Positions 5,522-5,888 of a stretch of DNA of 5,888 nucleotides are shown here, in pieces. The DNA lies in the NCBI GenBank assembly GCA_004357005.1, contig SMWH01000089.1:1-5888 (forward strand). Direction: 5' to 3'. Numbering within the stretch: the stretch's first letter is position 1; every line of letters begins with the position of its first letter. Source of the stretch: Gammaproteobacteria bacterium (GTDB lineage Bacteria; Pseudomonadota; Gammaproteobacteria; SMWH01). Below the pieces are notes generated by a model. The model had not been told where the DNA came from and searched no databases. It saw only the letters and a program-made list of their open reading frames with translations. The position numbers and the translations under genes were made by a program.

Positions 5522-5535
5522 TATCATGTTGTCAA
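5507..5535 (-). promoter_or_regulatory. Promoter of the sdpR-sdpI operon
   Basis: On the minus strand a perfect -35 TTGACA (5535-5530) is followed by a 17-bp spacer and TATTCT (5512-5507), four of six consensus bases. Initiation 6-8 bases further on falls at about 5499-5501, only 2-4 bases before the ATG at 5497. This explains why no ribosome-binding site is found. The -10 element lies in the centre of the operator palindrome. Confidence 0.75.
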
Positions 5536-5648
5536 AGACGCCGGCCGTTTAAACCATGACCGACCTTACAAGTATCACACTCACTGCCGGGTTACCTTTT
5601 GGGCGGCCCGACGTTTAGCCATTAGAAACCCAGAACGGGAGGACCCCC
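5536..5648. other. Divergent upstream region of the secreted-protein gene
   Basis: This stretch lies between the sdpR promoter and the plus-strand gene at 5649. It holds a GTTTAAAC palindrome (5547-5554), a second copy of the 8-mer CCATTAGA (5619-5626, also at 5494-5501 in the sdpR operator) and the GGGAGGA ribosome site (5637-5643). A plus-strand promoter could not be placed with confidence; TTACCT (5592-5597) with TTAGCC 17 bp later is weak. I see no coding frame here. Confidence 0.35.
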
Positions 5649-5888
5649 ATGACACGCAAATCCCTGTATTTGATCGCGGCCGCTACCGCGCTGGCCCTGG
5701 CCGCGCCGGCCGCCGCGGGCCGCTGCGCCCACAAGGCCCAGCGCGACGCCCGCATCGAGGTCTCCGGCGCCGAACTCATCGAGATCATCGGCCGGGCCGG
5801 CTCGCTGGACATCATCGGGCGCGACGGCCTCGCCGAGGTCCGGGCCACAGGGACCGCATGCGCTTCCGACGATGCCTTGCTGGCCAAA
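5649..5888 (+). CDS. Secreted DUF4097-like beta-strand protein (N-terminal fragment)
   Basis: An open frame of 80 codons runs from ATG 5649 off the end of the window. GGGAGGA ends 5 bases before the ATG, the strongest ribosome site in this part of the window. The protein starts MTRKSLYLIAAATALALAAPAAAGRC, a clear Sec signal peptide with a likely cut after AAA at 23. The mature part (RIEVSGAELIEIIGRAGSLDIIGRDGLAEV, then RATGTACAS) alternates hydrophobic and small residues with Gly turns, as in DUF4097/adhesin-head-like proteins built of repeated beta-strands; TGTACASDDALL resembles members I recall from Xanthomonadales-type bacteria. Two cysteines (26 and 71) could form a disulfide. The location would be the periplasm or cell surface, and the function of this family is not known. 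The gene is transcribed divergently from sdpR across a 151-bp gap, so SdpR could influence it. The family call is moderate because most of the protein is missing. Confidence 0.72.
   Translation, partial: MTRKSLYLIAAATALALAAPAAAGRCAHKAQRDARIEVSGAELIEIIGRAGSLDIIGRDGLAEVRATGTACASDDALLAK

Noticed and set aside
5547..5554. GTTTAAAC palindrome as an operator
   Set aside because: It is a single 8-bp palindrome with no flanking symmetry and no related copy elsewhere in the window.
5615..5887. 90-residue minus-strand open frame at the right edge
   Set aside because: It is Ala/Ser/Arg-rich and antisense to the plus-strand frame at 5649, which has a GGGAGGA ribosome site and a clear signal peptide.

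Overview
The window looks like chromosomal DNA from a GC-rich proteobacterium, most likely a gammaproteobacterium. The basis is a family-level impression: an oligopeptidase B, a patatin-like phospholipase with a conserved LLFEPGY tail, and a secreted DUF4097-like protein resembling ones I recall from Xanthomonadales-type genomes. There is no rRNA or other lineage marker, so this is an inference. I see no transposon, tRNA, CRISPR array or phage gene. Coding density is high and no gene-free stretch exceeds about 190 bp.

Layout. (1) 1-94, minus: the first 31 codons of a lipoprotein whose body lies outside the window. (2) 95-285: a Rho-independent terminator for the next gene and a probable promoter for the lipoprotein. 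(3) 286-2394, minus: an S9A oligopeptidase B with an intact Ser-Asp-His triad and a signal peptide, so probably periplasmic. (4) 2395-2502: a compact divergent control region with two extended -10 motifs and a GC-rich inverted repeat. (5) 2503-3318, plus: ribonuclease HII with a long Firmicutes-like N-terminal extension and an altered GRG loop. (6) 3403-4551, plus: a patatin-like phospholipase with an intact Ser-Asp dyad, ending tail to tail with the next gene in a 10-bp overlap of the 3' ends. (7) 5497 down to 4542, minus: a two-gene operon of an SdpR-type ArsR repressor and an SdpI/DUF1648 six-helix membrane protein. (8) 5498-5648: a divergent control region with a consensus -35, a -10 and a perfect-arm palindrome sitting on the repressor start. 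(9) 5649-5888, plus: the 5' end of a secreted DUF4097-like protein, cut by the window edge.

The clearest functional unit is the sdpR-sdpI pair. In Bacillus subtilis, SdpI senses the SdpC toxin, sequesters the repressor SdpR at the membrane and thereby induces its own operon. Here the sensor/immunity protein and its repressor are present with a convincing autoregulatory operator, but no SdpC-like toxin gene is visible. The other genes look like independent housekeeping or accessory transcription units. I found no strong evidence of an entirely new system. The best leads are the orphan SdpRI module with its near-leaderless, operator-embedded start, and the atypical RNase HII.
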